Source: Phycomyces nitens
Taxonomy: Eukaryota; Mucoromycota; Mucoromycetes; Mucorales; Phycomycetaceae
Direction: 5' to 3'
DNA: 64,000 bases
Assembly (NCBI GenBank): GCA_022702545.1
Contig: JAHRBC010000006.1
Coordinates: 3,127,501-3,191,500, forward strand
Part shown: piece by piece, positions 1 through 12,610 of the stretch
Layout: every line of letters begins with the position of its first letter
How positions within the stretch are numbered: position 1 is the first letter of the stretch
The notes under the pieces: generated by a model
What the model was told of the DNA's origin: nothing
The model's input: the letters and a program-made list of their open reading frames with translations, nothing else
Database searches by the model: none
Program-made: the position numbers and the translations under genes

Positions 1-509
1 GTGAGTACAGTGAGTAGAAAAGCTCAAACAAAGAAATGGGTGGGAAGCTAGAAAATTCCAATAAGAGAAAAAGGATTCAAACTATAGAGACTATGTGTTT
101 TTCTATAGCCCAAGACGCCTTCTTAGCTACTACTCCGGGTAGGAAAGTCTTATCCTCAAAGACAAAAAGCCAGTGTGCACTCCAGATTGCTTTAGCAGTG
201 ACAACTGCGAGCAAAACCTGAGAGTTGTCGGATGGTAGGCTGCGAGGGATGGATCCAAAGACGAGAATCTGTTTGTTAATATAGAGCGATCACTGAAAAA
301 AAAACCTCCAATTTAACATTGTACAGTCACTACCACTTGAATCTCGTGAGATTGATAAAAAGGACGAAATTTCCAAAATATTTTAAAATAAAAACTTCAT
401 TTTCTCTGTTAATAAATTACTTAAAAATATACAGCCTTTACAATCACAAAGCAGTACTCGAGACCTTTATCTAACAAAAATCAATAGGAGTATTGGGGTG
501 TTTTCTACC
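1..509. other. Left edge, no supported gene
   Basis: AT-rich sequence with only short unconvincing open frames, such as a 61-codon one near 36-221. Nothing recognisable was found. It lies directly upstream of the Tc1 fragment and may be the eroded 5' part of that element, but no terminal repeat was identified. Confidence 0.4.
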
Positions 510-835
510 TTCATAAGGTCCATATCTCTCTTGGACAGATTGCAAGCACAGTTGAGATGCCAAAGTCAACTGTACAATCAATTGTTGAACGCATTAGATA
601 AAACTGGTGTCCATTGCCTAGAAAATCACCTGGACAACCCAAAAAAGTGAATGAGAGGACAATCAGACACTTTGAAAGAATTATACGGGACGACTCATTC
701 ACCAACTATAAACAGATCAAATTAGACATGGCCAAGATGGGTGTTGATGTGTGCAAAAATAGTATCATTGAGACGAGTTGTGTTGGTTTATGTAATGAAG
801 TGGTCCAAACGGCTAAAAGAAAAAGAGAGTAAATA
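510..835 (+). mobile_element. Tc1/mariner transposase N-terminal fragment, decayed
   Basis: The plus strand encodes the N-terminal DNA-binding part of a Tc1-type transposase in one frame broken by a stop near 600. Upstream of the stop comes a helix-turn-helix segment (LGQIASTVEMPKSTVQSIVE). Downstream come the basic linker PRKSPGQPKKVNER and a second helix-turn-helix reading FTNYKQIKLDMAKMGVDVC. This order of paired helix-turn-helix motif and proline/basic linker is typical of Tc1 transposases. The DDE catalytic domain is absent: after about 780 the reading is unrelated and stops at 832. It is a dead 5' remnant, and no inverted repeats were found around it. Confidence 0.82.
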
Positions 836-1446
836 TCGATCTCCTCTAACAACTCCTTAGCCCAAATATTGGCAATCGGCAGCTTGTTCTCTTGAGAAAG
901 ATATATAAAAGAAAAGAAGTGAAGTGTAAGGATATTGTTTATTGCTTTCATCGTTTCGATGTTTATATAGACATTTCGATAATAAATAAAATAATATAAT
1001 TAGTATGATATTACTAAGCTATTGTTAAAATGTTGGGATAGATCATGCTTCTTTGGATAGTTAATAATGAATAAGATAGATAGATAGATAGGAATAGATA
1101 AATATTGTTGGGATTCTTTGTTACAATCCTTATGGTTTTCAATTGATTGCTGCGCCAAACGTAGCAATCATGTTCTTCCCAAGGTCATTACTTAACCAAT
1201 TTGTTTACATAATCGATACAGGAAGATTTGGGAAGATATGATATGTTTGGGCCAGCCGGAAATATGGAGCTACACACAACGTGTCAGGATGTTTGTATTA
1301 TAAACTTATTTGTAAAAATGTTGCGAAAAGAGATGAGTCTGACTTCGTCTCTTATGGCTTCCTCTGCATTCACATTTATTCTTCTACTTCGCCTGGTATT
1401 TTGGTTTCAAGGTGACGGCCACCAACCACCACGCCTACCGTCTCAA
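836..1446. other. Spacer between two transposon remnants
   Basis: AT-rich, with a short GATA microsatellite near 1076-1092. A short open frame at 1228-1470 runs into the inverted-repeat element and shows no recognisable domain. I see no gene here. Confidence 0.4.
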
Positions 1447-1540
1447 TACTGCAAAGCCATAGCCAGTTAAAATACCCAATCTGCCAAATCAAGAATTTAG
1501 CCAATCAGAGATCCGCGTTGGGGCCAACTTGGGGCCAACG
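1447..1540 (+). repeat. Left terminal inverted repeat
   Basis: This pairs with 2995-3088 read on the minus strand. Shared blocks include CTGCAAAGCCAT, CCAAATCAAGAAT and GCGTTGGGGCCAACTTGGGG. Its inner end holds two direct copies of TTGGGGCCAAC. Confidence 0.88.
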
Positions 1541-1565
1541 CGATCAGTCAATTTCCTTATTTCCT

Positions 1566-2901
1566 ATGGCAGAATCAAACAAAGAGTGTCTAATCTATAT
1601 TAAGCACGCTTTCCACATATTTAAAAAGGATTTTCAGTTTCCGTCTGGATTAAGACAGCACATTTTAAATATTCATCAAACCCCATTGCTTGGCAGGCTT
1701 ACGAAAGAATATTACGACGTGAGAGAAAAGATCCTAACGGATAAGAACACACCAAAGGCAATTCCATATTATGCTTGTCCCTCTTGCTGGTCTTATCATT
1801 CTAATTTTAATTGGATGAAAGACCACATACCGTCCTATAAAATGCAACAACATTGTGATATTACCAGAATTCCCATATAAAAAAAAAGAAAAAGTACCTT
1901 TTACCCGTAATGCAACTTCATTCTTACATATGCCCACGCGACCCAAAATTACGACCGAGAGTATTTCCATCTTGTCCACCATAGCAACCATAATTAGTCC
2001 GTATAACGCGCATTTGATTCCTGGACATAAACAGCTTGCAAACCAATAGTTAACCGAAACAATTCCCGGTGGCATATTCTATGCTAAAGCAAGCGTTGGA
2101 CACGGAATTGGTGAAACTGCCCTATTTTCTCTGGACGTTTACCCAGCCAGATAATATTGCAACTGACGATGGGATTCTTCTGAATATTATCCAATATGTG
2201 TTAACAGATCTTTGCAAAGTGTCATTGAAATGTCTTTTACCAACCGAAATATAAACGTTCATTTTTGGATAGACCGTGTTACTCCCATTTTCCAAACATT
2301 TGGTGACCAGAGCCAGTTGCTTGGATTCCAATAGTGCGATATTCCTGCCAAAGAGCATGTCGAATTCGCCATTGACCCAGATACAAGGATGCAAACTACA
2401 CCAATCAAATAACATAGTAGTGTTGGGTAAGATATTAATGGCCACAGTCGTCTGTTAATGGAAGGATCAAGCAGTAGCACCTTGAAATAAGACTTGGATC
2501 ACACCCAAGATGATATAACCAAAACGCTATACGCATCAATCGAAACCCTCACTTCATTCTTACGGCGCCATCCAACTGCGTCGTCTTCTAGTCTTTGTTC
2601 TGTTGTGTCATATTCCCTGTAGTGTGTATGTACTACCATTAATCTTTCTACAATAATCTTGGACCATGTTAATATTAGTAGTTATATTCAAACGGAAATG
2701 CGATTTGTGGATATTCTTCTTACGTTTAACAATTGCTATTTATGGATGCAAGACTTTGAACTCGTCGCCTATCTTTTCGCTTCTCTTTGGGAGCAACAAG
2801 TTATCCTGGAAAAAGTCATGAAGGAAAGCTCGGGTGTCATTGAGGTAAAAGACAAAAATAGAGGACTCGATATTCTTAATGATATAATTGGGACTATTTA
2901 A
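1566..2901 (+). pseudogene. Decayed C2H2-type protein gene filling the inverted-repeat element
   Basis: It starts at the ATG at 1566 with MAESNKECLIY. An H-x4-H motif follows (SGLRQHILNIH), then a C2H2-like finger CPSCWSYHSNFNWMKDH (C-x2-C-x12-H) near 1768-1820. At about 1840-1855 the reading moves by one frame. From there a single frame runs to a TAA at 2899 without further frameshifts but with eight internal stops: TAG 2047, TAA 2152, TGA 2164, TAG 2332, TAA 2410, TAA 2428, TAA 2488 and TAG 2620. Between stops the translation looks protein-like, for example NVHFWIDRVTPIFQTFGDQ. Every stop is one C-to-T change from a Gln or Arg codon. The family is unknown to me; a domesticated or cargo zinc-finger protein is as likely as a transposase. 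Confidence 0.6.
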
Positions 2902-2994
2902 CCTCGGTCTGTTTGACGTTATTTATTCAATAATATATATATAAAAATTACGACGGTTGTTTCTGATTGGCTCGGTTGGGGCCAACGCAATTCA

Positions 2995-3088
2995 CGTTGG
3001 CCCCAAGTTGGCCCCAACGCGGTCCTATGATTGGCCAGATTCTTGATTTGGTAGATTGGGTTGTTTAACTGGGCATGGCTTTGCAGTA
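2995..3088 (-). repeat. Right terminal inverted repeat
   Basis: Inverted partner of 1447-1540, ending GGCTTTGCAG followed by TA. An extra GTTGGGGCCAACGC copy lies just inside it at about 2975-2990. Confidence 0.88.
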
Positions 3089-4516
3089 TACCATATTCTT
3101 GAAACTGCCATCGTTAATCTTAGGGGACATTGATAAAGTATAGGATGTTACACATAAAACTTTCACTGTTCCGGCTCGCGTCTAGGCGTTTGGTCTTGTA
3201 TAGCTCTGTCCACTATTATTCTTTAAAGAGACAAGATTTATTGAATTGCCCAAAGCATGTCTTACTTCCTATGGAGGAGAGGTATAGTGGGGAGAGAACT
3301 TGAAAAAGGAGAAATATCGACTCAAAGATATACAAACCAGAAAGCAGAAAAATAGGCACAGCAAATCGTCCGGCCTGCAGCTCCCTTGGCTCCTTGTCAA
3401 CTGGATTCGTGTCCCCTAAGATCGTCAATTTTTTTTTCTTCAAATTTGCACAGACTAACCAGTTGCTTTTCTAGCGGATTATTGATAATGATCCTAATTA
3501 TTAATTTTTTGAAACTTGGAGGTTTAAGAGATAAAAATTTAAATCACATGACGTGGTCTGAGATTTAATTAGCATCTCTGAAGGATTTTGTATATTAGGA
3601 TAAATGTTCAATTGGATTGTTAAAGTGAATTATCTTGTGCCTTTAATGGGCAAGAAAGCCTCGTACATGCAAAATGGCCTGCCAAAGATTCATATTGATA
3701 ATCACTACTACGTTCTTTTTTAAAAAAAAGCTCATGTCGACGTTTTACAGAAACATGTGATTGTATTCCTACAAGACTATTAGCAATAGATAAATGTAAG
3801 AAAAAAAAGACTGTTCTGCTAAAAAGATAATCAAGATATATTATTGATACCTGTGCCTTGAAATTGATCTAATTAGATACTAAGAAAAAAGTCGGATCAA
3901 GAAAACTTACAAGGACTTGTTCAAGAGGTGTATATGTGCTGGTGAGTTTGCCTAGAGAATCTGATCCAATGGCCAGTTACCAAGATATGTAACTTGTGAT
4001 TATAGCCAAATGACGAGTTTATAAAAAAGAATGATTAAAGGGGACACTATTTTACCCATCCCCGGCTTGGCTCTACTCCTATAATGGCTTTTATACTCAC
4101 CGGGGTTTGCAGGTGGATCTTGCTTGCCCGGCTCGGCAAATGTTCCTTATTAAAAAAGAGGTATGATTATTGGGCAGTGCGCCTTCAATTTCAGGGCAAA
4201 TAGTGTACACCCCGTTTCTCCCGTGGCAAGCCATTGTGTTCCACTTGTTATAGGCAGGATTTGCTCAGCGCCACATTTAGCCACGATATAATAAGAAATC
4301 CAACGGTTTGTTATGCTTCCCTTCTCAGCATCTTCTCCTAACAAATATGCGTTTGCGATTGGCTGGGGAATACTATCGCCGGCTTCCTCAGAAAAAATGT
4401 CTGGGCAATCTACATATACAAAGTCATATAGATGTATATAAAGATATAATCGATTTCAAACTTGTTTTCTGCCTTGCCTAAACTACATATTCTAAATACA
4501 TATTATAGCCTATCCT
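3089..4516. other. Intergenic, upstream of the first Zn2Cys6 regulator
   Basis: About 1.4 kb of AT-rich sequence with short frames in all phases and no recognisable product. It probably holds the promoter of the regulator that starts at 4517. Nothing else is supported. Confidence 0.4.
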
Positions 4517-7434
4517 ATGTTACCCTTTGATATCAATGACAGGCCGCGATCTCATAGTTCCCCCCAGGCCTCAATGTACATTCAAGATCAAATCCCAAAC
4601 AATCCACAAACTATGCCAAATGTAACCAGCCCTATGCCTCCGTATGATCGCCAGCAATTCAATATCCAAATGCTGCCAACAAACCCAACGGCACCCATGT
4701 ACAACCACTGGAACAACCCCCCCAGAGAACGCACTAGAAAAGACCGAGCTTGTAAGACTTTATATTAATGTCATTAGTAATGCCCTGGATTCGGACTGAC
4801 CGCCGAAACACACATTTTATGGAGAAATGAAAACACGTTCTTATACCATTCACCTTCATTTTCACTTGTATATATATGTATGTGTGTATAAATGTATGTC
4901 TCTATCTATGCTCAAGGTGACCTGTGTCGACGCAAAAAGATAAGGTATACCGAATCTACCGAACCATCCTTGTTTTTTATCAATCAAAATATCTGTAAAG
5001 GGTGTTTATTAAGCCGGATCCATGTCGATAGATGCAATTATAACCAGCTTGATCCTGACAAGCCCTGTACTTCATGCGAGAACTATAAAAAGATGTGCAC
5101 GTTTAATGAGGTAACTTATGCTTGGCATACAATTTATCCTGCAAAATGATTTCTGACAAATCAAAATAATCAGGCAGGCAAAAAAAGAGGTCCTCCCAAA
5201 GGATACGTGGAGAAGTTAGAAAGCAGGTTAAAGAGGATGGAAGATCTGTTGATGAACATGGCCGAGAATGGAGACGAATCTTCAGACTCGATCAAATCAT
5301 TGTTAAAAGGCAAAGGTGCCCAGAGCCAGGACACTGAGCAGGCCTCTAGCGATGAAAGCGATCAAGACACCTCTTCAGATGCCCAGGCTGACAACAAGAG
5401 GAAGAATTCAGAGGAATATGGAGAGAACGAAGATCGATGGAGGAAAAGAAGAGATGTATCGTATTCACCCTCCCAGGACTCCCAGCCATTCTCACAACAA
5501 TCAACATCTCCATTGCAAAAATCAGTTGTGCCTTCTGGACATTATGACACCCAAACCTCACCGTGTTCTACAGACTCTGACATGCCTACGTACAAGCAAG
5601 CTTTTATGGGCAGTTCTTCGGGTGTCTATCTCTTGGGCAAAGTGTTTGAAATGACTGGCCGTGATCCCAAAGAGCTATACAGAGAATCACTCAATTCACT
5701 AGAGAACCACAAGGATGACTTGATGGTGTCCATTGTAGACACTGGGTTATTAAAAGAAGACTTTGCCTTTCCACATGGGAATAATTTTGTTCCCTGGAAA
5801 CTTCCTCCAAAAGAAGTTATAGACCATTTGCTTCATATGTAAGCCTAGACAGGATCAGTTTATCTTTTGGGACTAAGTACGATGCTGTTTATAGATATTT
5901 TACGAAAATGAACATAATCATACCAATCGTGGACGAAGACACATTTTATGACACCTATAGAAACAATCCAGACTCAATATGTATGGTCCTTTTGGCTTCA
6001 CTCTGCCGTTCTGCAAGTCGTATCATGGACGAAAATACTCCCTCTGCCAGAAAGCACCACATCACACGCACCTATCTCTATGAATCCCTAACAAGCCAGA
6101 TCAAAGAAAAATTTGAGCTTGACTTGATGGAACCAAAGATTGAGACAATCCAGATCTTATTGCTAGGAGCTTGTAATTCTACCAAATGGGGTGCAGATGG
6201 TGTAGATTGGATAGCCATGAGCATGGCAATCAAATTGGTTGGTTTATTAAGATAACCAGTCACTCTCTAACCTCTAGCTGTACAATTAGGCCCAAGAGCT
6301 TGGCTTGCATCGATCAAGGAGTGTAGATGGAGCAACAAAAGAAACGATTGCATTTTACAAGAGATTGTGGTGGTCATCTTATATTATTGACCGGTGGATA
6401 TGTGCTTCTCTAGGGAGGTAATGGATGTCTTTTTTTTTGGGGAGGAGGGGAGGAGGAGGAGGAGGAGGCAAACAGTAAAGGCTAACCATTAACCCTTAGG
6501 CCATTGATGATTTCAGATGCTGATTGCGATATAGACCTACCAGAAATCGAGCCAGACACTCAGGAACCATTAGCTTCCAGCAAATATGCTGTATTTTACC
6601 ATCTTGTCAAGTTATCAGGCATTCTTGGGGACATCCTACGCACACTATGCTCTCCACGAGCACGTCTCATGAACCACAATGAAGAAATATACAACCAATC
6701 AAGGATCAATATCGAAGGAATGCTGGAGAAATGGGAGCAGACACTACCTAGCTCTCTCCGGATAACAGAAAACGAGTTTGAAATGATACGCAAAAAAGAG
6801 ATAACCGAGGAACTTATGGAAAAACTTGATGCTGGGTGTAAGTGACAATTGACAGGCAATTTTAGTAGACAATCTCACCTGTAAATGTTTAATATCTTAG
6901 CTGGGCAGCTCTATCTAGCCTATTGCACCGTCCACCTCCAGGCAAAACGGCCCTTTTTGTTGCCAGAAGCCGGCATAAAGAAAAACAAAGGAATGTTAGA
7001 CTCTTGCATGGAATATATGGAAAAGTCGATTGCAATTATGGACGGGATTAATGTCGAAACATTTATCCAGTTTGGATGGGCCATCTCAAGTAAGTTGTCC
7101 ATGAAGCAGATCAACCCCATTGACTCAATCTATCTAGGTTTCTCGTTGGCCCAAGTCTACACCTTTGTCCTCTTTAGTCATCAGAATGACGATAAAAAGA
7201 ACGCAGAGCTGACAAACAGGCAATCATATGTATTGATGTACATGTACAAGCGATTAGAAGCATATATTACAGAGGTAATTCAACCAAACTTCTTTATATT
7301 GTTCTGATCCGTTTCTTCTTCTTTTTTAGCCTTCGATAATACCAGTATTTGAATTGCTTTACAAGACATTAAATGAATCATCGACTACAGAAACCAACCC
7401 CAACTCGAATATGCTACATGCCTTTCATGGTTGA
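4517..7434 (+). CDS. Zn2Cys6 (fungal GAL4-type) transcription factor, paralogue 1
   Basis: Nuclear DNA-binding regulator; target genes are unknown. Ten exons (4517-4751, 4917-4944, 5032-5110, 5174-5838, 5895-6237, 6290-6417, 6500-6837, 6901-7089, 7138-7274, 7330-7434) sum to a clean 748-codon frame. The binuclear zinc cluster has Cys at residues 79, 82, 89, 100, 103 and 110 and is split by two introns. It is followed by the linker KKRGPPKGYVEKLESRLKRM, which begins a short coiled coil, and then an acidic low-complexity stretch. The middle region carries fungal_trans hallmarks: AQELGLHRSRS, YIIDRWICASLGRP and the SDADCDIDLP loop. The intron after exon 6 contains a GGAG-rich tract. It is clearly paralogous to 40856-44098, sharing the intron that splits the first cluster cysteine. 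The galT gene follows 617 bp downstream; a link to galactose control is possible but not shown. Confidence 0.9.
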
Positions 7435-7527
7435 AAGAGAATAAGAACCACATTATCGTAACCCATGAATATACTCCAGGTCCTATATCTTGGACCATTA
7501 AAAGAAGAAAAAAAAAGTACTCGAGTA

Positions 7528-7602
7528 ACACACACACACATACACACACACACACACACATGTATACAGACACACACTCGCACACTCGCACACACTCACT
7601 AA
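7528..7602. repeat. CA dinucleotide microsatellite, interrupted
   Basis: Long AC/CA run with TACA and CTCG interruptions, just downstream of the first regulator. Confidence 0.9.
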
Positions 7603-7689
7603 AAACGATATAGCTTTGACTTGGACCCTGTCACCAGAATATATAAAAACAAAGTCACAAACGATTACCTTTTATATGGCATTTATAGA

Positions 7690-7691
<2 letters not shown>

Positions 7692-7721
<30 letters not shown>
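7692..7721. repeat. TAA trinucleotide microsatellite
   Basis: About ten uninterrupted TAA units. Confidence 0.9.
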
Positions 7722-7723
<2 letters not shown>

Positions 7724-8051
7724 TAAATACAAAATTATCAAACATTATCTTTACACCTCTTTAATGTTCATAATTCTCCAATATATCCATGTATTTATAA
7801 TCTAGTGCTCAAAGAAAAAAAAAGAAGAAAAAAAAACTACTACTCAAAATCACCGCCATGGTTACCGTGATTAGCTCAACAAGGTTACATAAGCGCTGGG
7901 TTGGTTATCTAAAGCCCGGCCCTTTTTACATAAGCAAAACAGGTCCGCGGAAGACCCAAAAAAACAATGGCTAATCTCATTTTATTTAAATAAACCCCTA
8001 GCCAGAATATGAAAATAATCAACCAATATCTATACCTCTTCCTCTCTAGTC

Positions 8052-9168
<1,117 letters not shown>

Positions 9169-9451
9169 ATACATATACTAGTCCTTTTTTTTATTATTAT
9201 TTTCTGTCAAAGTATAGACGAGTCCTTATAAATACATTATTACTGAAAAAAAGTAGTCTCGGAGCATAAGCTATATTTCATATGTTTGTGTTGATTGCCT
9301 TATTATCAATACACAATTGCTTTCGAGAGTCTTATCATAAATGCTCGGTGAATTCATACAAGTTACTGTTTGGAGTACATTAATTTCCATATCTTCATCA
9401 GCACTCGATCCTTTCTTTCTCTTATATCCATCGAGATCCTCAATCAAGACC

Positions 9452-10351
9452 ATGTCAAGAAAAAGTCCCAAGCATCCCACACCCCCGCCAGATCCAGCCG
9501 AGCCTGAATGGCCTCTAGGGCACGACATATTCTCTCAAAAGTCTCCCGGGTGTGGCCTAAACCTGACATACCTTGCTTCAAGATCCAGTTCCATAGCCAA
9601 CAATTATCGATTCAATGCAAATGGCTCTAGGTCCTATAGTAACCCTGCTTCTGAGCCATATACTAATAAACAAGGTGTAAGCGATGGCCGGCCATCTCTG
9701 GAATGCTTTGACCCTCACTACTCGTTCAGGAAGCACTCGAAGCCGATTCTCAGCGATCACACCAAAGCCATAAATAACGATGCCTTACGTGACCAGCAGT
9801 TTAAGCTCCCAAACACCTTGACATCAAACGAACCAACCAACCAAGCACCCTTTACGTCTCATACTGAGCAGAATGAAGAACGGTTTAAATACCTGAGCAC
9901 ACTGTACTCTGCCGGCTACTCTGACCTACAAGACTCAAAAAAAGATTGCCGTGGATTGGATACCAAAAAAAATTGGTTTGGGCTCAAGCAAAAGGACAAG
10001 CCGTCTGCCGGTCTCAGAGACATTGAGAAGGCGGACGACTTGCTGCCTCAAAGGCTATCAAGAGCTTACTTTATCATTGGCATCTTCTTTCCTCCGTTCT
10101 GGATCGTAGGTTCCATCTATAATCCTGCATCGGATAGCCAGCCTGCCACAAGTGAGCAACGGACTGATACAAAGTGGAGACGTCGTTCTCGCATATGCTT
10201 GTTCTGCTTTATTATCCTGGCCATTCTTCTTGTCCTTGGCTTGACTCTCCATCCAACCGTAATTGGCTGGAAGGAATTAGATAAAGTGGACGTGAAGCGC
10301 ACCATAGGAACTTCTGGGCCACTTTATAATTCCATTATTACACCTGTATAG
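9452..10351 (+). CDS. Small fungal membrane protein with PPFW motif, paralogue 1
   Basis: Single-exon gene of about 299 codons from the ATG at 9452. An in-frame ATG at 9341 exists, but the extra 37 residues look like leader sequence. The first two thirds are polar, disordered and Pro/Ser-rich. Near the C-terminus are two hydrophobic segments: FIIGIFFPPFWIVGSIYN and, after a basic WRRRSRI patch, ICLFCFIILAILLVLGL. The second is followed by LHPTVIGW. The same layout recurs at 44303-44734 (FCLGFIVPPAWFIGS, basic patch, hydrophobic helix, FKPSTFGL), so the two are paralogues. I recognise no named family; a plasma-membrane or endomembrane protein with the long N-terminus in the cytosol is plausible. 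Confidence 0.75.
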   Translation: MSRKSPKHPTPPPDPAEPEWPLGHDIFSQKSPGCGLNLTYLASRSSSIANNYRFNANGSRSYSNPASEPYTNKQGVSDGRPSLECFDPHYSFRKHSKPILSDHTKAINNDALRDQQFKLPNTLTSNEPTNQAPFTSHTEQNEERFKYLSTLYSAGYSDLQDSKKDCRGLDTKKNWFGLKQKDKPSAGLRDIEKADDLLPQRLSRAYFIIGIFFPPFWIVGSIYNPASDSQPATSEQRTDTKWRRRSRICLFCFIILAILLVLGLTLHPTVIGWKELDKVDVKRTIGTSGPLYNSIITPV

Positions 10352-10778
10352 CCTCTTTTCTTTAATGGTATCCATGTACCATCTTGAATAAACTGTTTTT
10401 TTTTATGTGGGAGATATCCATGGCTCTAGTCTTGGAGTTGATCCAATTGGGTTAGCAAGAGGCTGTACCTGATTGATACTTTTATTTCAATTGAGTATGC
10501 TGTACAGCCAATCTTACCAATGCTTTAGAATATAGACTTGCTAAATAAATAAATGGAGTAAAAGGTTGGAATATCTACAAGAGCAATAAAAAATATGCAT
10601 TTTCTTTTTCTTTTTCTTTTTTTAAAAAAAAGGCGCCAGATATCAAGTCACATTGCGCGCGCTTTTATAATCGCGTCCAGTTTAATTAATTTCAATACGC
10701 AGTTTGGCCAGTGAGAGTTTACGCCAAAGACAAAACAATAGGGCACCATTAAATAAATCAATAAATAATTCTTGCCCA
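10352..10778. other. Intergenic between membrane protein and POLD3-like genes
   Basis: AT-rich, with a pyrimidine tract TTTCTTTTTCTTTTTCTTTT near 10600-10620. It holds the 3' flank of one gene and the promoter of the next. Confidence 0.5.
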
Positions 10779-12457
10779 ATGAATGAATATCTGGATACAA
10801 AGTTACTTCATGAAAAGGAGCCCGTAAGCTAACAAATCCAAGCTCCAAGCTCATGATTAACATTCATATAACAAAGGTAACCTACAGACTCTTGACCAGA
10901 CAATTCTCAATTCCTGTAAATACTGCCAAGCAGTAAGTATCCCGTCAATCGAGTCAATTTCTGCAGACTAAAGAAATATACTTTAGAGTCTTGGAAGATT
11001 ATGCAAACACGCACCAGAATGTGCACGCAACTTGGTGCATGATTGGTACCGAAAAGGCATCTGACAGCAATCAGCTTGTGATTCGCCTGGTAAAGAGCAA
11101 TCAACTTGAATGTAAGTTTGGATTTTTATTTATTTATTGGTACAAGCAATAGATATAAAGACTGATACATGTCATGGTTTATAAATATACCTATAACTAT
11201 ACACATAAAGCTATAAAACAAACGTTTAAACATTTATCAGGAACACATGTTTACTGTCTCTATCCATATATTCCAAAGGTATGGCAAATATGCTTGTAAA
11301 AAAAAATCTAATAGATGAGCACAGGATCTATCTGCTACAATTGCCATTGATGGGAACTTGCCCAGGATGACAGCCGAGGATCGCATAAAGTAAATATTGT
11401 ATGAAGGATACGCAGTTTGGCTAAGGCATACAACCTTGACCATGTTCATTAGATGTGGTTTATTGCAAAACACTCGCTTAGTAGAAAAATTGTCTGTAAA
11501 GCAGGAATCTGCACCAACTCAATTGGCCACTGTAAATACAAAGTCAACACCAAGCACATTTGGATCATTCTTGAAAGTAAGTACTCTCTTGATTAAAAAA
11601 AAGCCCATGAAATCTGACCTTTTCAAAGACACCAAATGTTTCCACATCTGCCAAACGAAAACAACCCACAAACGAAGCTCTTGAGCCAAGAAAAACCAAT
11701 ATTTTCAGCACTGTCAAGCAATCCAGTGAACCTAAAACATCAGGTAAATGCACGCCAATTAATTGATTTCACATCTAAACAAAAGCAGGTATTGGACTCA
11801 AAGAAGAAAAAGAAGAAGAAGAAGAAGAGTCTGATGAAGAAATTAATCAAAAAATGGCACGATCCAATCTGGACCAAAACAACAATATCTTTACAGACGA
11901 TGAAGATGACATATTCAACGACGATGTTTCAGAGACCAAAGCAAATAACGACACATCAATCGAGCCCGTTGGTTCAGTGGATGAAGATGTTGTAATGGCA
12001 GAGAATCCAATTGATAGCAAGCCTGTTCAAGACAATGCAAAAGGTACCAATGATTATAATATATCGGTTTTTTTTCTGTATTTACGCATCTTGTCATAGA
12101 AACCCAACAAAATCCTAAAGAACCCACAGCTCCCTTGGCACCTGGAAAGATTAGACAAAAGGTCCAAAAGAAAAAGACTTACAAGGATGAACGTGGCTTT
12201 AGAGGTAATGCTTGCTGCTAATTGTACTATAAAATATACCAAATTCAAGCTGACCTGTTTCTCTAGTCACTCAAACTGTATGGGAGTGGGAAGAGGTTGA
12301 TGCCGATAGTGTCCCTACTACAACAACAACCAAGCCTTCTCCAAAACCTGTCATACAATCCACTACTCCATCCAAACCAAAGGCAGATTTGGCAGGGAAA
12401 AAGGGAAAGGCAGTTGAAGGACAAGCAAGCTTGTTTTCGTTTTTTGGAAAAAAGTAA
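10779..12457 (+). CDS. POLD3: DNA polymerase delta subunit 3 (POLD3/Cdc27/Pol32-like)
   Basis: Accessory subunit linking polymerase delta to the sliding clamp in the nucleus. Ten exons (10779-10823, 10877-10932, 10987-11111, 11211-11278, 11325-11389, 11453-11576, 11629-11743, 11789-12043, 12100-12204, 12267-12457) sum to 382 codons plus stop. The N-terminal winged-helix region shows VTYRLLTRQFSIPVNTAKQ, then NTHQNVHATWCMIG and THVYCLYPYIPKDLS, matching the family pattern of AKQ...HATY...HVYS. The middle is acidic and disordered with a poly-Glu run. KTYKDERGFRVTQTVWEWEE is the conserved motif before the tail. The final QASLFSFFGKK is a PCNA-interacting PIP box at the very C-terminus, where Cdc27/Pol32 carry theirs. 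The short exons explain why it is easy to miss. Confidence 0.92.
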
Positions 12458-12610
12458 ATCATGAACATTAGACATATATTGTATTTTGAATTGTAGGCGT
12501 CTGCATACATATGTACATGTATTCTTATAACCATGTTTGACATAAAATACTCGACATAAATACTATGAATATAGAATAGACAATTTTTAAAAAAAAAGGG
12601 ATGCTGTTAA

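Larger units (their letters stand above)
1447..3088 (+). mobile_element. 1.64-kb DNA element with 94-bp terminal inverted repeats and TA flanks
   Basis: The left end (TACTGCAAAGCCAT...) and the reverse complement of the right end match over about 94 bp with roughly ten mismatches. Both ends are bounded by TA, which fits insertion at TA with target duplication. Each repeat carries two direct copies of TTGGGGCCAAC inside a short GCGTTGG/CCAACGC inverted pair. The interior is almost filled by one decayed reading frame (1566-2901) with a C2H2-like start. No transposase family is recognised, so the element is either non-autonomous with cargo or carries a transposase I cannot classify. Confidence 0.8.
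7435..8051. other. Intergenic with microsatellites, upstream of galT
   Basis: Contains a CA-rich microsatellite and a TAA tract (listed separately), then a GC-richer stretch at about 7850-7950 (GCTGGGTTGG, GCCCGGCCC) close to the galT start that may be promoter. No coding signal was found. Confidence 0.5.

Noticed and set aside
2122..2445. Minus-strand 107-codon frame inside the inverted-repeat element
   Set aside because: The plus-strand frame is continuous over more than 1 kb apart from transition-type stops and links to the zinc-finger start, so it explains the region better.
11112..11242. Possible premature stop in the POLD3-like gene after the VHATWCMIG exon
   Set aside because: It appears only if the acceptor at TATCAG is used. 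The acceptor after ACATAAAG at 11210 gives an open in-frame exon ending HVYCLYPYIPK.
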